This document shows positions 1 to 8,664 of a DNA stretch of 64,000 bases, one piece after another. A model generated the notes under the pieces. The model searched no databases and was not told the origin of the DNA. It worked only from the letters and a program-made list of their open reading frames with translations. Location: positions 50,856,022 to 50,920,021 of the forward strand of contig CM064509.1 of assembly GCA_032716605.1 (NCBI GenBank), read 5' to 3'. The stretch is from Paralithodes platypus (lineage: Eukaryota; Arthropoda; Malacostraca; Decapoda; Lithodidae). A program made the translations under genes and the position numbers. How positions within the stretch are numbered: position 1 is the stretch's first letter; every line of letters begins with the position of its first letter.

Positions 1-24
1 ATATATATATATATATATATACAG

Positions 25-119
<95 letters not shown>
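1..119. repeat. TA microsatellite
   Basis: Almost pure TA dinucleotides, broken by an ACAG step near base 21 and an AA near base 52. It has no coding content. The same ACAGTATA/TATACTGT interruption recurs in TA tracts elsewhere in the window. Confidence 0.97.
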
Positions 120-122
<3 letters not shown>

Positions 123-599
123 AGACAAATATAAACAACATTCCCTATCTATCTATATATTTACTCAGGCCCATTCCCCATTTTTTTTCTCTTCTGGGGG
201 TGGCCAACTCGAAACAGAGCCCGAACAGGGACAACAAAACACAAAAGAAAACCAATGAATACACAAAAACAAAACACAAATTCACACACATCTAGGTCAC
301 CCAGGAGAAGATCCAGAGACCAGGAATCACCAAGGTCACTCCAGCACTCCCCCGGCCCCCGAACTCCCGGAGAAGTTCCGGTATCAGCAAGCTGACATAC
401 AGCGAAGCCGCCACCACAAGCCCGCCCCCCACACTTCCAGGCGCAGCTTTCATATATACCGGCACCCCGGGCCAGGCGGGCCAGGCGCCTGACGGACTAT
501 TTTCTAGTCCAACTGGCGCCCGACCCCTTTTCCCAAATGACCGCATTTTCACTCTCACCTATTCACAAGCAGTCTCCATTCATTCCTGCTTATTACCAT
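120..599. other. No gene recognised
   Basis: A T-run near 181 is followed by a moderately GC-rich patch (about 330-540). A minus-strand open frame of 88 codons exists there, but it has no recognisable domain and no repeat partner in the window. I see nothing to annotate as a gene. Confidence 0.6.
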
Positions 600-1540
600 A
601 CTCAACATACTTTATTATTCCATCCTGTTTTTCGATAAGTATATTTATTTCATTCTTCAACTGGAAAGAGGCAATTTCTACAAATAAAGTTGATCCATAC
701 GTCGTCAGAGAGGACAACTATACTACCTTATCCCAGACTAGATTGATTAGGTTCTTCAATTTACCTATGAATGACACGAGTGGAATATAAACAAAAATCG
801 GTATTCAGGTAAATGTTTATACATATTTTAATAATGCATCACTTAGCTCTACTCCCACTAGTTCTGTATATTTTGATAGAACTAAACTTAAAGATGCCCT
901 TAAATTCCTCCTTTTCAATACTTATGTTAGATTCGGGCCGTACATTTTCAAACAAATATTAGGAATTCCTATGGCTGGAAATGCTAGCCCTTTAATTGCA
1001 GACTTATTCTTGCTTGCTTTAGAATTTAAATATATAAAAGACTTAGTTGACAGTAGCAAGAAAAATAAAATCCCAGAAAAATTAGCACTTGCTAAATTGT
1101 TAAGTAATAATAGTAGATATATTGATGATATTCTCGTTTGCAATTTGTTAAATTTTAATCAAGTTGCTAAACTTATTTACCCTAATTCTATTCCCCTCAC
1201 ACAATGTAACGTAAATTATAAAGTTGAACATTTTCTTGATATAAATATAGAGATTGTTAATGAACAGTGCATACTTAAAGTATATCACAAAGTTGATGAT
1301 TTTAATTTTAACGTAATAAACTTTCCTTTCCCTAGTAGTAATATCGATAGTAAAATAACTTATAATTTTTTTTATTCCCAATTAATAAGATTTTGTAAAA
1401 TCTGCACTAAAGTAGATGACTTTTGGGCTAGAGCTAGGTTACTATACAGACTCTTAGTGGACAGAGGTTTTGAGGCAAGTAAATTGTTCCATAAATTTAA
1501 TCTTTTTAGGGTCAATTATTGTGACTATTCTAAAATTTGA
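600..1540 (+). pseudogene. Penelope-type reverse transcriptase, C-terminal half
   Basis: This encodes part of a retroelement RT. The catalytic box reads RYIDDI at about 1117-1134. Upstream is the GIPMAGNASPLIADLFL block (about 962-1015), which corresponds to the conserved GIPMG..APL.ADL region of this RT type. Downstream come FLDINIEI and the KVDDFNFNVINFPFPSSNI stretch typical of the thumb side in this family. An in-frame TAA at 788-790 breaks the frame, and the open frame extends back to about 600. The N-terminal RT region and any endonuclease are missing. The natural stop is at 1538-1540. I assign it to Penelope-like or closely related elements from motif style only; the exact clade is uncertain. 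Confidence 0.72.
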
Positions 1541-2372
1541 CATCAATAATTGTAATCAAGCATTTTTAACTTGAAGTTTCTTGTATAACCTCTGCTTACT
1601 TTTTGTCTGTATTTATTGTTTTTTGTCTGTATTTATTGTTTATCTTTTTCTTTTTCTATTATTAATATTAATATTGATGATTTTTTAAATGTATTGTTCT
1701 TGTTAAAAGAGTAGGCCTACTCTTTGTTTAAATCTGTTGTTACTTCATATTTTGCAATTATTTGTCTTTATATTATATGTATTCATTGTCGATAGTATCA
1801 ATTGCTTACTTTTGCAATTTCCTTAGTTTATTTGTACTATAAATGTAGTTTATTTGTAGGGTAGTTATTGATAGGGGTCACTTGAGGCATGCTATGCTTA
1901 CAGGTACCTACCCGATAGCACTATCGTTAGTGAGTGCTGTACTGTATTTTATATATTATTTTGTAATAGTATAGATATCTTATCAATATTTGTATTTTGT
2001 ACTATTGTTAATGTCTTGTCATGTTGCAAATTTGATTTTAAATAATATTTTGACATTTAACATGTAGTTTCTTTATTCATGCAGAGTTTAGTAAAATTTG
2101 CCAGAACGTCCCGGACTTCCCAAACTTGACTACTTCCTTTAACGTGACGATAGTGCGTTGTTATATGTGCGATTAGTTTGCTTGGGAAACAGATTAACTT
2201 GCTCATGTAGTAATGTACACCCTATGTGGTGGATTGTGTTCTTTTATTTAATAATTTTCATTTTAGTAAGCGTTGTTTCCACATAGCGATTTTTATAATT
2301 TAATTTGACTTTATATTGTCCTTGTCCCAATTTTGGTTTGTTTAGTTTGCAAGTTTTACATTTTAATTTTAT
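1541..2372 (+). mobile_element. 3' non-coding part of the Penelope-type element
   Basis: This AT-rich sequence follows the RT stop. Its distal part (about 1858-2372) matches the reverse complement of 49,678-50,122. The match includes an identical block around CTACCCGATAGCACTATCG and the shared end near GCAAGTTTTACATT. Because the second copy is a clean insertion inside another LINE, its limit fixes the 3' end of this family near 2,370. Confidence 0.7.
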
Positions 2373-2635
2373 GATATCTTACCATTACTGTCGGAATAAG
2401 ATGATATACAAAGGGAGTACAAAGGGAATACAAAGGAAATCAAGCAACAACAGGTCCAGTGACCCCTCAAGGCTGCTTGCCCTCCAAAACACTGATGGTC
2501 AAGTGTCCAAACAGTGGTTTACAGTGGATAAGGGAAAAATGAAAAGGGAAGATTGCTCTGGGACAAATGCCTGTGGCAGGATTAGGAGATGTTAGTAGGG
2601 GACAGATGTTAAAAAAAAAAAAAAAAAAAAAAAAA
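2373..2635. other. Unassigned sequence ending in a 25-base A run
   Basis: No domain is recognisable. The A run (2611-2635) could be the poly(A) tail of a plus-strand retrocopy covering about 2390-2610. Alternatively it could belong to the minus-strand LINE that begins directly after it. The sequence does not decide between them. Confidence 0.4.
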
Positions 2636-3360
2636 TGTATTCATTTACAAATGCGGTGAGTCGTGGATTTAAGGCAAGGTGTTTGTCTAGGCGGAGTTTT
2701 AAGGAATCAACGGTGCTGCAGTCTATGACATCTCGGGGAAGCCCATTCCACAATTTGACAACCCGATTGAAGAAGAAATTCTTAGACTCGTGCGAGTTAA
2801 AGGATTTACCAATAATTTTGCACCCATTCCCCTGTGTGTATTTGATTGGTCGATAGTGAAATATTTATTACAGTTCATGTTGTCGATGCCTTTGATGATT
2901 TTGAACACTTGAATTTAGTTGCCTCTTAATCTGCGTTGGGTTAAAGGAAATAGATTTAATTCTCTAAGACGCTCCTCGTATGGTTTGTTCTTTAGGCTAT
3001 GTATCATTTTGGTAACTCAATGTTGGACTCATTCTAGCTTCTCTATATCTTTCTGGTAGTAAGGGTACCAGGATTGAACGCAATATTCCAGGAGAGGGCG
3101 GACTAAGGAATTGTAAAGAGTTAGGATTACATCTTTGGATTTATGCTCAAATAACCTGCCTATAAAGCCAATTATTTTGTTTGCCTTCTCAACAACTTCT
3201 GAACATTCTTGACTCGGTTTTAGGTTACTCGATATTGTTACACCCAAATCAGTTTCTCTGCCTACACTCTTAAGCTGGGTGCCATTCATTGAATAGTTAG
3301 CTTTCTTATTTCGGTTTATGATATGGAGTACTTTATATTTAACCGCATTGAAAAACATTT
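2636..3360 (-). pseudogene. CR1-like LINE, C-terminal RT region
   Basis: Minus-strand translation of 3358-3029 gives the post-catalytic part of a CR1/L2-type RT: LHIINRNKKANYSMNG, the DLGVTISSNLKPSQEC block and YNSLVRPLLEYCVQSWYPYY. It then continues through shifted frames to a C-terminus of the form FNRVVKLWNGLPRDVID followed by a SVDSLKLRLDKHL-like end near 2640. This region binds and extends the target-primed cDNA in LINE proteins. The catalytic palm is absent, so this is a 5'-truncated copy with at least one frameshift near 2830. Confidence 0.8.
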
Positions 3361-3375
3361 GCCAAATGTGATTAT

Positions 3376-3462
3376 ATCAGTTTCCAGTCGCTCTATATCT
3401 TTCCTGGATGCTGGAAACCAGAATTGAAAAGTATACTCCAGGAGAGCGTATCAGAGGGTTGT
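3376..3462 (-). mobile_element. Short CR1-like LINE fragment
   Basis: It repeats the segment seen at about 3035-3120 (a CTCTATATCTTTC box, then CCAGGAGAG), so it is a second piece of the same RT C-terminal region. It breaks off at the GT/GA microsatellite. Confidence 0.6.
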
Positions 3463-3482
3463 AAAGTGTGTGCGTGTGTGTA

Positions 3483-3544
<62 letters not shown>
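3463..3544. repeat. GT then GA microsatellite
   Basis: A short (GT)n run to about 3487 is followed by about 28 GA units (3488-3544). Reading frames across it are low-complexity artefacts. Confidence 0.97.
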
Positions 3545-3547
<3 letters not shown>

Positions 3548-3690
3548 ACATAAGAACGTAAGAAAATGTGAGTTTGCAGAAAGCCTATTGGCCCATAGGA
3601 GGCAGATCCCTCTCACACCCAACCCCTCTCGTCCATATATATATATATAATTTTATCTAGTAGCTCTCTATCGTTCTTGATCCTACTATA
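3545..3690 (-). mobile_element. CR1-like LINE 3' end signature
   Basis: The sequence from ACATAAGAACGTAAGAAAAT through GGCAGATCCCTCTCACACCC recurs at 26,234-26,440 and 34,861-35,100, where it is the 3' end of longer minus-strand CR1-like copies. Here only the tail is present, interrupted by a short TA tract. Confidence 0.65.
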
Positions 3691-3779
3691 TAATTAATTC
3701 CTACGTATGGGTCATCGAGCCTGGGAGTTGGGCTCTTTGACTGCCGATGGTCCCAGGACCCACACACTAACGTGGGTCC

Positions 3780-4240
3780 TGGGTGGTCCAGTATAGTCAT
3801 ACAGGCACGGATGGGTGTTTGGAATGTAAGAAGAATGAATTCAGAATTACAGAGAATGGAAGTAGTGAATGTATTTTATAAAGGAAGATTTGATGTTCAT
3901 GGTATGTGTGAAACAAAAATGAAAGAAAAGAAGAAGCAGAGTGGATTGGTGTAAAATGTGTAAGGACAGGAATGGGTGTAAATTAAAGAGGTAAGGAAGG
4001 ATTTGGTCTGCTAATGAATGAAGAATAGCATAAAATAATGAATGGGTATGAATATGTTAATTCAAGGTGCATGTTTGTAAAGTTTATGTTTGAAAAGGTG
4101 AAAGTAGTGGTTGTGGTAGCATATGCAACCTGTGACGAATATGACAGGGATGTGAAAGACAAATTCTGGAACACTCTGAATAAAGAGAATGATAGAATGC
4201 TAGTGAGTTATATAAATATTGCTTTGGGTGACATGTATCT
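3780..4240 (+). pseudogene. RTE-like LINE, N-terminal endonuclease fragment
   Basis: The translation contains GVWNVRRMNSELQRMEVV and KGRFDVHGMCETKMK, the first two motifs (N and E boxes) of an apurinic-type LINE endonuclease. A second frame (4038-4238) carries VKFMFEKVKVVVVVAYA, then DVKDKFWNTLN. This endonuclease normally nicks target DNA for reverse transcription. The frame is broken near 3950 and the histidine-containing end is missing. It is the same family as the longer copies at 20,060-22,856 and 51,826-58,109. Confidence 0.75.
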
Positions 4241-4268
4241 ATGGACCTCAGGTTAAAGCTGCTCATAT

Positions 4269-4546
4269 AGGCCTTCCTTAGTGTTAAGCGCCCCATTAAT
4301 TACTCTTTCCATTCATATATGCATAGCCTCCGATAGAGCAGTTGGAATGAATGTACATGCTAAGATTGGTATGCAGGATTCGAAACTGCATAATAAATCG
4401 TAGGCTTGTGCATCATTCTTTACTGACTTCGTGGTTGATTTTCGGTGTGAGCATCCTAGGTTCGAATCCCCGGACTGCCACATGTGTTTGTTAATTTCAT
4501 TAATCGAGTTTAGGAGTAAAGTTGGTTGGTGGAGAGAACATAATAC
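4269..4546 (+). repeat. Dimeric tRNA-like SINE, copy 1
   Basis: This aligns over its whole length to 60,867-61,162. It holds two tRNA-like modules. Module 1 (4326-4405) has an A-box-like TAGAGCAGTTGG, a B-box-like GGATTCGAAAC, and ends GCCTCCGA...TCGTAGGC that could pair as an acceptor stem. Module 2 keeps a perfect B box GGTTCGAATCC (4459-4469) but has lost the A-box segment present in copy 2. The B box and paired ends point to a tRNA-derived, RNA polymerase III-type element. The function is inferred from sequence only. Confidence 0.65.
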
Positions 4547-4838
4547 TATATTATCACGTAGGTGAGAAGTCGAATTGAGGTCAAGACTAATGCCAAATGT
4601 TCTGTATCTTATATCGGCGAGATCACTACTTTACACAGAAGGGTCTTTATAGGCTATTCTTAAAATAGCTCAAGCCAGAACATGAAGTTAGAGTGAGTTA
4701 AAGTAATAGGCGTGCAACATTGGTTGGGCTGCCACACCGTATTTTTAGTGGTAATTCGTAATTAAAAGTATTTGATATATATATATACTGTATATATATG
4801 ATCTCGGGTAGAGGTTTTCCGATAGGGAAGCGTAACTT
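4547..4838. other. Non-coding, with short TA tract at 4774-4799
   Basis: No gene or repeat partner is recognised. The TA tract contains TATACTGTATATATA and sits just left of the PLE that follows. The matching TA tract on the other side (7374-7391) suggests the PLE landed in a TA microsatellite. Confidence 0.5.
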
Positions 4839-4924
4839 GATAAGGAAGAGTAAGACGAGCGAGCGCAGCCACGAACATTTTCTATATTAACCAGACGTTT
4901 CGGAGCATCGTTTCTCCATCATCA
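4839..4924 (+). repeat. PLE inverted terminal repeat, left
   Basis: It reads TTGATAAGGAAGAGTAAGAC and continues through CAGCCACGAACATTTTCT to CTCCATCATCAG. It matches the reverse complement of 7292-7370 with a 4-base GAGC difference and a few substitutions. Confidence 0.9.
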
Positions 4925-4935
4925 GTGCTAAAAAT
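4885..4935 (-). ncRNA. Hammerhead-ribozyme-like motif in PLE terminus
   Basis: On the minus strand the order is CTGATGA (4925-4919), a possible GGAG/CTCC helix II with an 8-base loop, GAAAC (4901-4897), then GTC (4896-4894) as a candidate cleavage triplet. This matches the type I hammerhead core. There is almost no helix III, but the ACGT palindrome there could allow pairing between two molecules, as proposed for other PLE hammerheads. Helix I pairing is weak. The fold was judged by eye and activity is untested. Confidence 0.6.
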
Positions 4936-5460
4936 AAGAACAACACTTGTCAGCATAAGCTGAAAAATTAAACCATTCAGTTTCGTTCTTTCTCATTAAA
5001 TTTCCATTAATATTTAGATATAAAAACATCCTATATTTCAACATACGAAGATTTATATCCTAAGACTTCTGCAACACCAACCGAAATTAAAAGGAAAACT
5101 AAATGTTCAGGTGAATCCACATGATACGAGTTATTTATCTAGACGGAATGTGAAAAGAATTATAGTGAATGCGATATATATTAAACACGAAAATAATGCC
5201 TAAAATGTATTTATAAAAGAGTAATGCCTACAAATCAAAAATATACTAAATCATCACTTACGCAAATATTCTACTACTTAAAATGTATTGTAATAATGTA
5301 AATTATGCCTAGAGCTTCACAACTAACGACCAAAGCAATCAAATGAACCAATAGAGTATGTAGTGGCGAAAACATTATTTATGACGAACTAATGCAGTTG
5401 AAATTAAAATACTACTAATATTAACAGTTAAATGAACATAAACCATAAAACCTAAGAATA

Positions 5461-5880
5461 TTAAGAATAATATACATAAGCATAGAAATGAACAGTGCAA
5501 TGCTTACATAAATTATTGTGTACAAAGTTGTAGAGCGGTACAATTGTTGAGCTGAGGTTGCCTAGACATAATAAACAGCGATTCCAACATGAGGAGGTCG
5601 GATCTGTTGCGGGCAGAGCCGCCGCAGAGGCCAGAATGTTAAAATCCTTGGCAGCAAGTGGGTGGTCAGACGTGTGACAGTGATCACGTATCACAGACTT
5701 CGATGGGGAGCTTAGATAAATGTGGTTACCACGGTATGACCTCCCCTGATGTTCAAGGACTCTGTGCTGTAGTGACCTTATAGTGGAACCCACATATCGA
5801 ACATTACAATTCGAACAAGTGTGCTGATACACAACACAGGATCTAAGAAGACACGGTAAGGCTTCCACGCTACGTAACAC
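5461..5880 (-). pseudogene. PLE GIY-YIG endonuclease domain
   Basis: The translation contains VVYQHTCSNCNVRYVGST, then RSLQHRVLEHQG, the GIY-YIG nuclease start (here VYQ...YVG) and its conserved arginine helix. In PLEs this domain nicks DNA for target-primed reverse transcription. The frame is open for 139 codons and continues upstream into the RT linker with the same frame, so the protein was once a single RT-endonuclease polypeptide. Confidence 0.85.
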
Positions 5881-7200
5881 ACTTCCAATGGTAAAATTAT
5901 TCTTAAATATAAACCAAAAGTTAATGTGAGGGAATGATTTATTTAAAATACAATTGAGTTAGTTTCTAATTGTAAAGCTTAGACGTCCTAGATAGGGAAG
6001 GGTAACATAACTTGTATCTTTAGCGACTGACTGTACAGGAAGGGGTGGCCTGAATACATTGTTGAGAACATTCCGTAGAGTTTTATAGAATATGTTGCTT
6101 GGATATCCATTTTGAAGGAAATATTTTTGAATTTTTAAACTTCTGCATCAAAGTGAGAGTAATTAGAACATAAGTGATAAGCCCTACTGATAAGTGTTTT
6201 AACACTGTTTAACTTGTATAGCTTAGGGCAAAAGATAAGAAAGCTTAAGCCCAATCCAGTGAAAGTCTCTTTTCTGTAGACAGCTGATGAAAAGTAATCA
6301 CCTTCATTATATACCGTAGTATCAAGACACGATAGTTTTGACTCTTGTTCAATCTCGAACGTGAATTTCATATTTGGGTGTCTTGAATTAAGAAATGCGG
6401 CAAAAGGTTGAATGTGATCAGCATTATTGAAGATTAAGAAACTATCGTCCACATATCTACGATATAGGACCGGTTTAAATTCAGAGGGGCACTCGTTCAA
6501 CCATTTCTCCTCATAGTGGCAGAGGAACGCATTAGCATAACTAGGCTCCAGCGGCGACCCCATTCCTACGCCATCAATCTGCGAATATAATTGACCATTA
6601 CAAGTAAATACAGAATCAGCTGTAGCAAGATATATGTTTTGTTTTAATTTCTTTCTTATTTAGGTCAAAATCCGTACCAGATTCAACTAGTTTATCTACT
6701 AATCTGTCTGTGGTTTCCCTCAACGGAACGTTGGTGAACAATGATTGAATGTCTACACTAGCCATTACAACAGGGTCTTTAAACTTTAATGAGGTAATTT
6801 CCTTAATGAACTCGATGGAATTTGTTGTTGTGTACTTATTCTTTGTAAAAGGAGCGAGGAGTGGGACCAGGAATTTGGCCAGATTGTAGTTGTAAGCACC
6901 TATACTGTAGATGAAATAATGGGTCTAATGGGGTTACCGATTGTATGTATCTTAGGAAGGCCATGTAGTGTACCTGGCTTAGAGCCTGAGCTGTGTAGGT
7001 GATGATATAGTGAGTCTCCTATCCTATCTTATATCGTAGTAAGGAATCTGGTCAGCTTATCTTCTAATTTTAAAAGTTGAGAACCTATACTGATGGTCAA
7101 TGACCTGAACTTCGAGGAGTCCTTAAATATCTCCATAACTTCCCAACATAATCAGATTTATTGAGAATCACAATCCCGCGCCCTTTATCTGGTTTTACAA
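5881..7200 (-). pseudogene. pol: PLE reverse transcriptase
   Basis: Minus-strand translation from about 7195 gives FVKPDKGRGIVILNK, the N-terminal RT signature of PLEs. It continues through QIDGVGMGSPLEPSYANAFL to the catalytic YRRYVDDSFLIF (about 6470). After a frameshift near 6125 the linker to the endonuclease is readable (RPPLPVQSVAKDTSYVTLPY). Frameshifts and stops between 6560 and 7150 disrupt the fingers domain. RT copies the element RNA at the nicked target. Confidence 0.85.
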
Positions 7201-7284
7201 AAATGAGACTTTCATCCTACTTTAGTTTCTTTAACATTTCTAAGTGTTCTCTATCAGGGTTATTTGTTTTGTCTCTGGAAATTT

Positions 7285-7328
7285 TCCGATATGATGATAG
7301 AGAAATGATGCTCCGAAACGTCTGGTTA
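7285..7328 (+). ncRNA. Degenerate hammerhead-like motif, opposite PLE end
   Basis: The plus strand carries ATGATGA (core C changed), then CTCC GAAAC GTC (7311-7322). This is the inverted partner of the motif at 4885-4935. It points opposite to the PLE coding strand. The altered first core base suggests it is inactive. Confidence 0.45.
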
Positions 7329-7370
7329 ATAAAGAAAATGTTCGTGGCTGCGCTCGTCTTACTCTTCCTT
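7292..7370 (-). repeat. PLE inverted terminal repeat, right
   Basis: Reverse-complement partner of 4839-4924. It includes GCTCCGAAACGTCTGGTTAA and GTTCGTGGCTGCGCTCGTCT and ends at TTATCAA, next to the right-hand TA tract. Confidence 0.9.
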
Positions 7371-7390
7371 ATCAAATATATATATATATA

Positions 7391-8075
7391 ATGCGGAAGA
7401 ACTTCAGAGGGTGGTCACTGACTTTGACAGGGTATGTGAAAAGAGAAAGTTAAAGGTCAATGTAGGGAAATGTAAGGTAATGGTGTTTGATAGAAGAATG
7501 CATGAAACCATAGATTTTAAGGACAAATATAGAATCAAGAAAGAACATAAATAAAAATGAAAAATTAAATACTGGAAGAGGTTGAAAGTTTCAAGTATTT
7601 GGGAGCTGTACTATGCAAATGTGGTAACATGGAGAGTGAGATAAAAGAGAGAAAAATGCAAGGGAGAAAGGTGATTGGAGAACTTGATAGTATTCTCAAA
7701 GGAAGAATGGTTAGTTAGGAAGTCAAAAAGTCACTGAGAAACAGTGTGCTGTCCCCAACACTCTCGAATAGAAGTGAGACATGGACAGCAAGTGACAAGG
7801 ACATATCCAAACTGAGAGCTGTGGAGATGAGCTTTTTCAGAGTGGCAGCTGGCATGAATTGGCTAGATGGGCCAAGTAATAGGGAAGTGTATGAGTCCTT
7901 TGGAATGGAAGAGCAGGCTTTGGGCATCGATTGTGGTGTTGTTGAGTGGATAAATAAAAGTACTTTGAGGTGGTATGGTCATGTTCAGAGAGTGGATGAA
8001 GACAGAACGCCAAGCAAGATATATAGGCCAGGAAATAAGCACCAAAAAAGTGCCGAGGTTGGACAGAAATGTTAA
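7391..8075 (+). pseudogene. RTE-like LINE, post-RT C-terminal region
   Basis: Frames read RVCEKRKLKVNVGKCKVMVF, then EVESFKYLGAVL, the STLRWYGHVQRVDEDRTPS box and a Lys-rich end. This is the region after the RT palm in RTE-type LINEs (the same blocks occur at 22,110-22,800). A TAG near 7716 and frame changes break it. No palm motif is present. It may be the other end of the endonuclease fragment at 3780-4240, but the intervening RT is missing, so that link is only a possibility. Confidence 0.72.
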
Positions 8076-8520
8076 CAAAGCAATTTCACCTGAAATGGGT
8101 TCTTTGGAGGTATATCTAACCACACAAAAATTTCCATTCGAATCCACCCATGGCAAATACTCGTTTTCACTGAAAATCCTAGATGCCCGCCGCCGCGGAA
8201 GGTAAAATATTGAAATAGGCATAACTTTGCTGAAAATCAACATAGAAACACAAATAAAGTATCTAATCCTACTAATTTTGAGGTGCTCTTTCATTTAAAG
8301 TTACTTTGGAGGAGATTGGAAGATGTGTTCATATTGAAATCCTCGAAAAATCAAAATTGTTGCCTAAAATTACCCTAAAATAAGCAAAATTAATTGTCTG
8401 AACAACCGGCTATAATCTTTTACATATGTATTATTGTATTGTGTATATTGAGTATGTATATATGTATATAAATATGTATATGTGTATATTCCAAAGTGAC
8501 TTTCAAACACATTAATTTAT
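8076..8520. other. AT-rich non-coding, possible 3' UTR of the inverted tail
   Basis: No gene is recognised. It directly follows, on the minus strand, the stop codon of the Cys-rich tail at 8521, so it could be that gene's 3' untranslated sequence. A TATG/TATA-rich stretch lies near 8450-8490. Confidence 0.4.
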
Positions 8521-8664
8521 TTATAGTCCTGTTTCATCATCATCGTTTTCCACCTCATTTTCTTCAATGTCCACAGGTGGACCGTTCAAACAGGTAATGC
8601 CCTTGCATTGACCACAAGCTGGAGTGCAATGGAGCCCATTTTTGTGGCATGTACATGTACAAGG
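8521..8664 (-). pseudogene. Inverted Cys-rich C-terminal tail of the unknown family
   Basis: The minus-strand frame reads CTCTCHKNGLHCTPACGQC, then KGITC and an acidic ending (ENDDDETGL) before the stop at 8521. The spacing CxCxCx6Cx3Cx2Cx4C suggests a small metal-binding knuckle. My recollection is that proteins resembling the plus-strand frame at 8665-11,260 end in such a tail, so this appears to be the missing C-terminus in the opposite orientation. That link is inference, not proof. The upstream part of the frame runs into the inverted junction near 8665. Confidence 0.5.

Larger units (their letters stand above)
4839..7370 (-). mobile_element. Penelope-like element with inverted termini
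   Basis: A retroelement of the Penelope type is identified by RT followed by a GIY-YIG endonuclease on the minus strand. It is bounded by about 80-bp inverted repeats (4839-4924 and 7292-7370) and lies between two TA tracts. PLEs are known to carry LTR-like ends in direct or inverted orientation and to encode hammerhead motifs, and both features are seen here. Several frameshifts and stops make this copy inactive. Confidence 0.85.

Noticed and set aside
292..558. 88-codon minus-strand ORF in a GC-rich patch
   Set aside because: No domain, no start context and no repeat partner; likely chance.
2305..2595. 96-codon plus-strand ORF
   Set aside because: It crosses the 3' boundary of the Penelope-type element into unrelated sequence, so it cannot be one gene.
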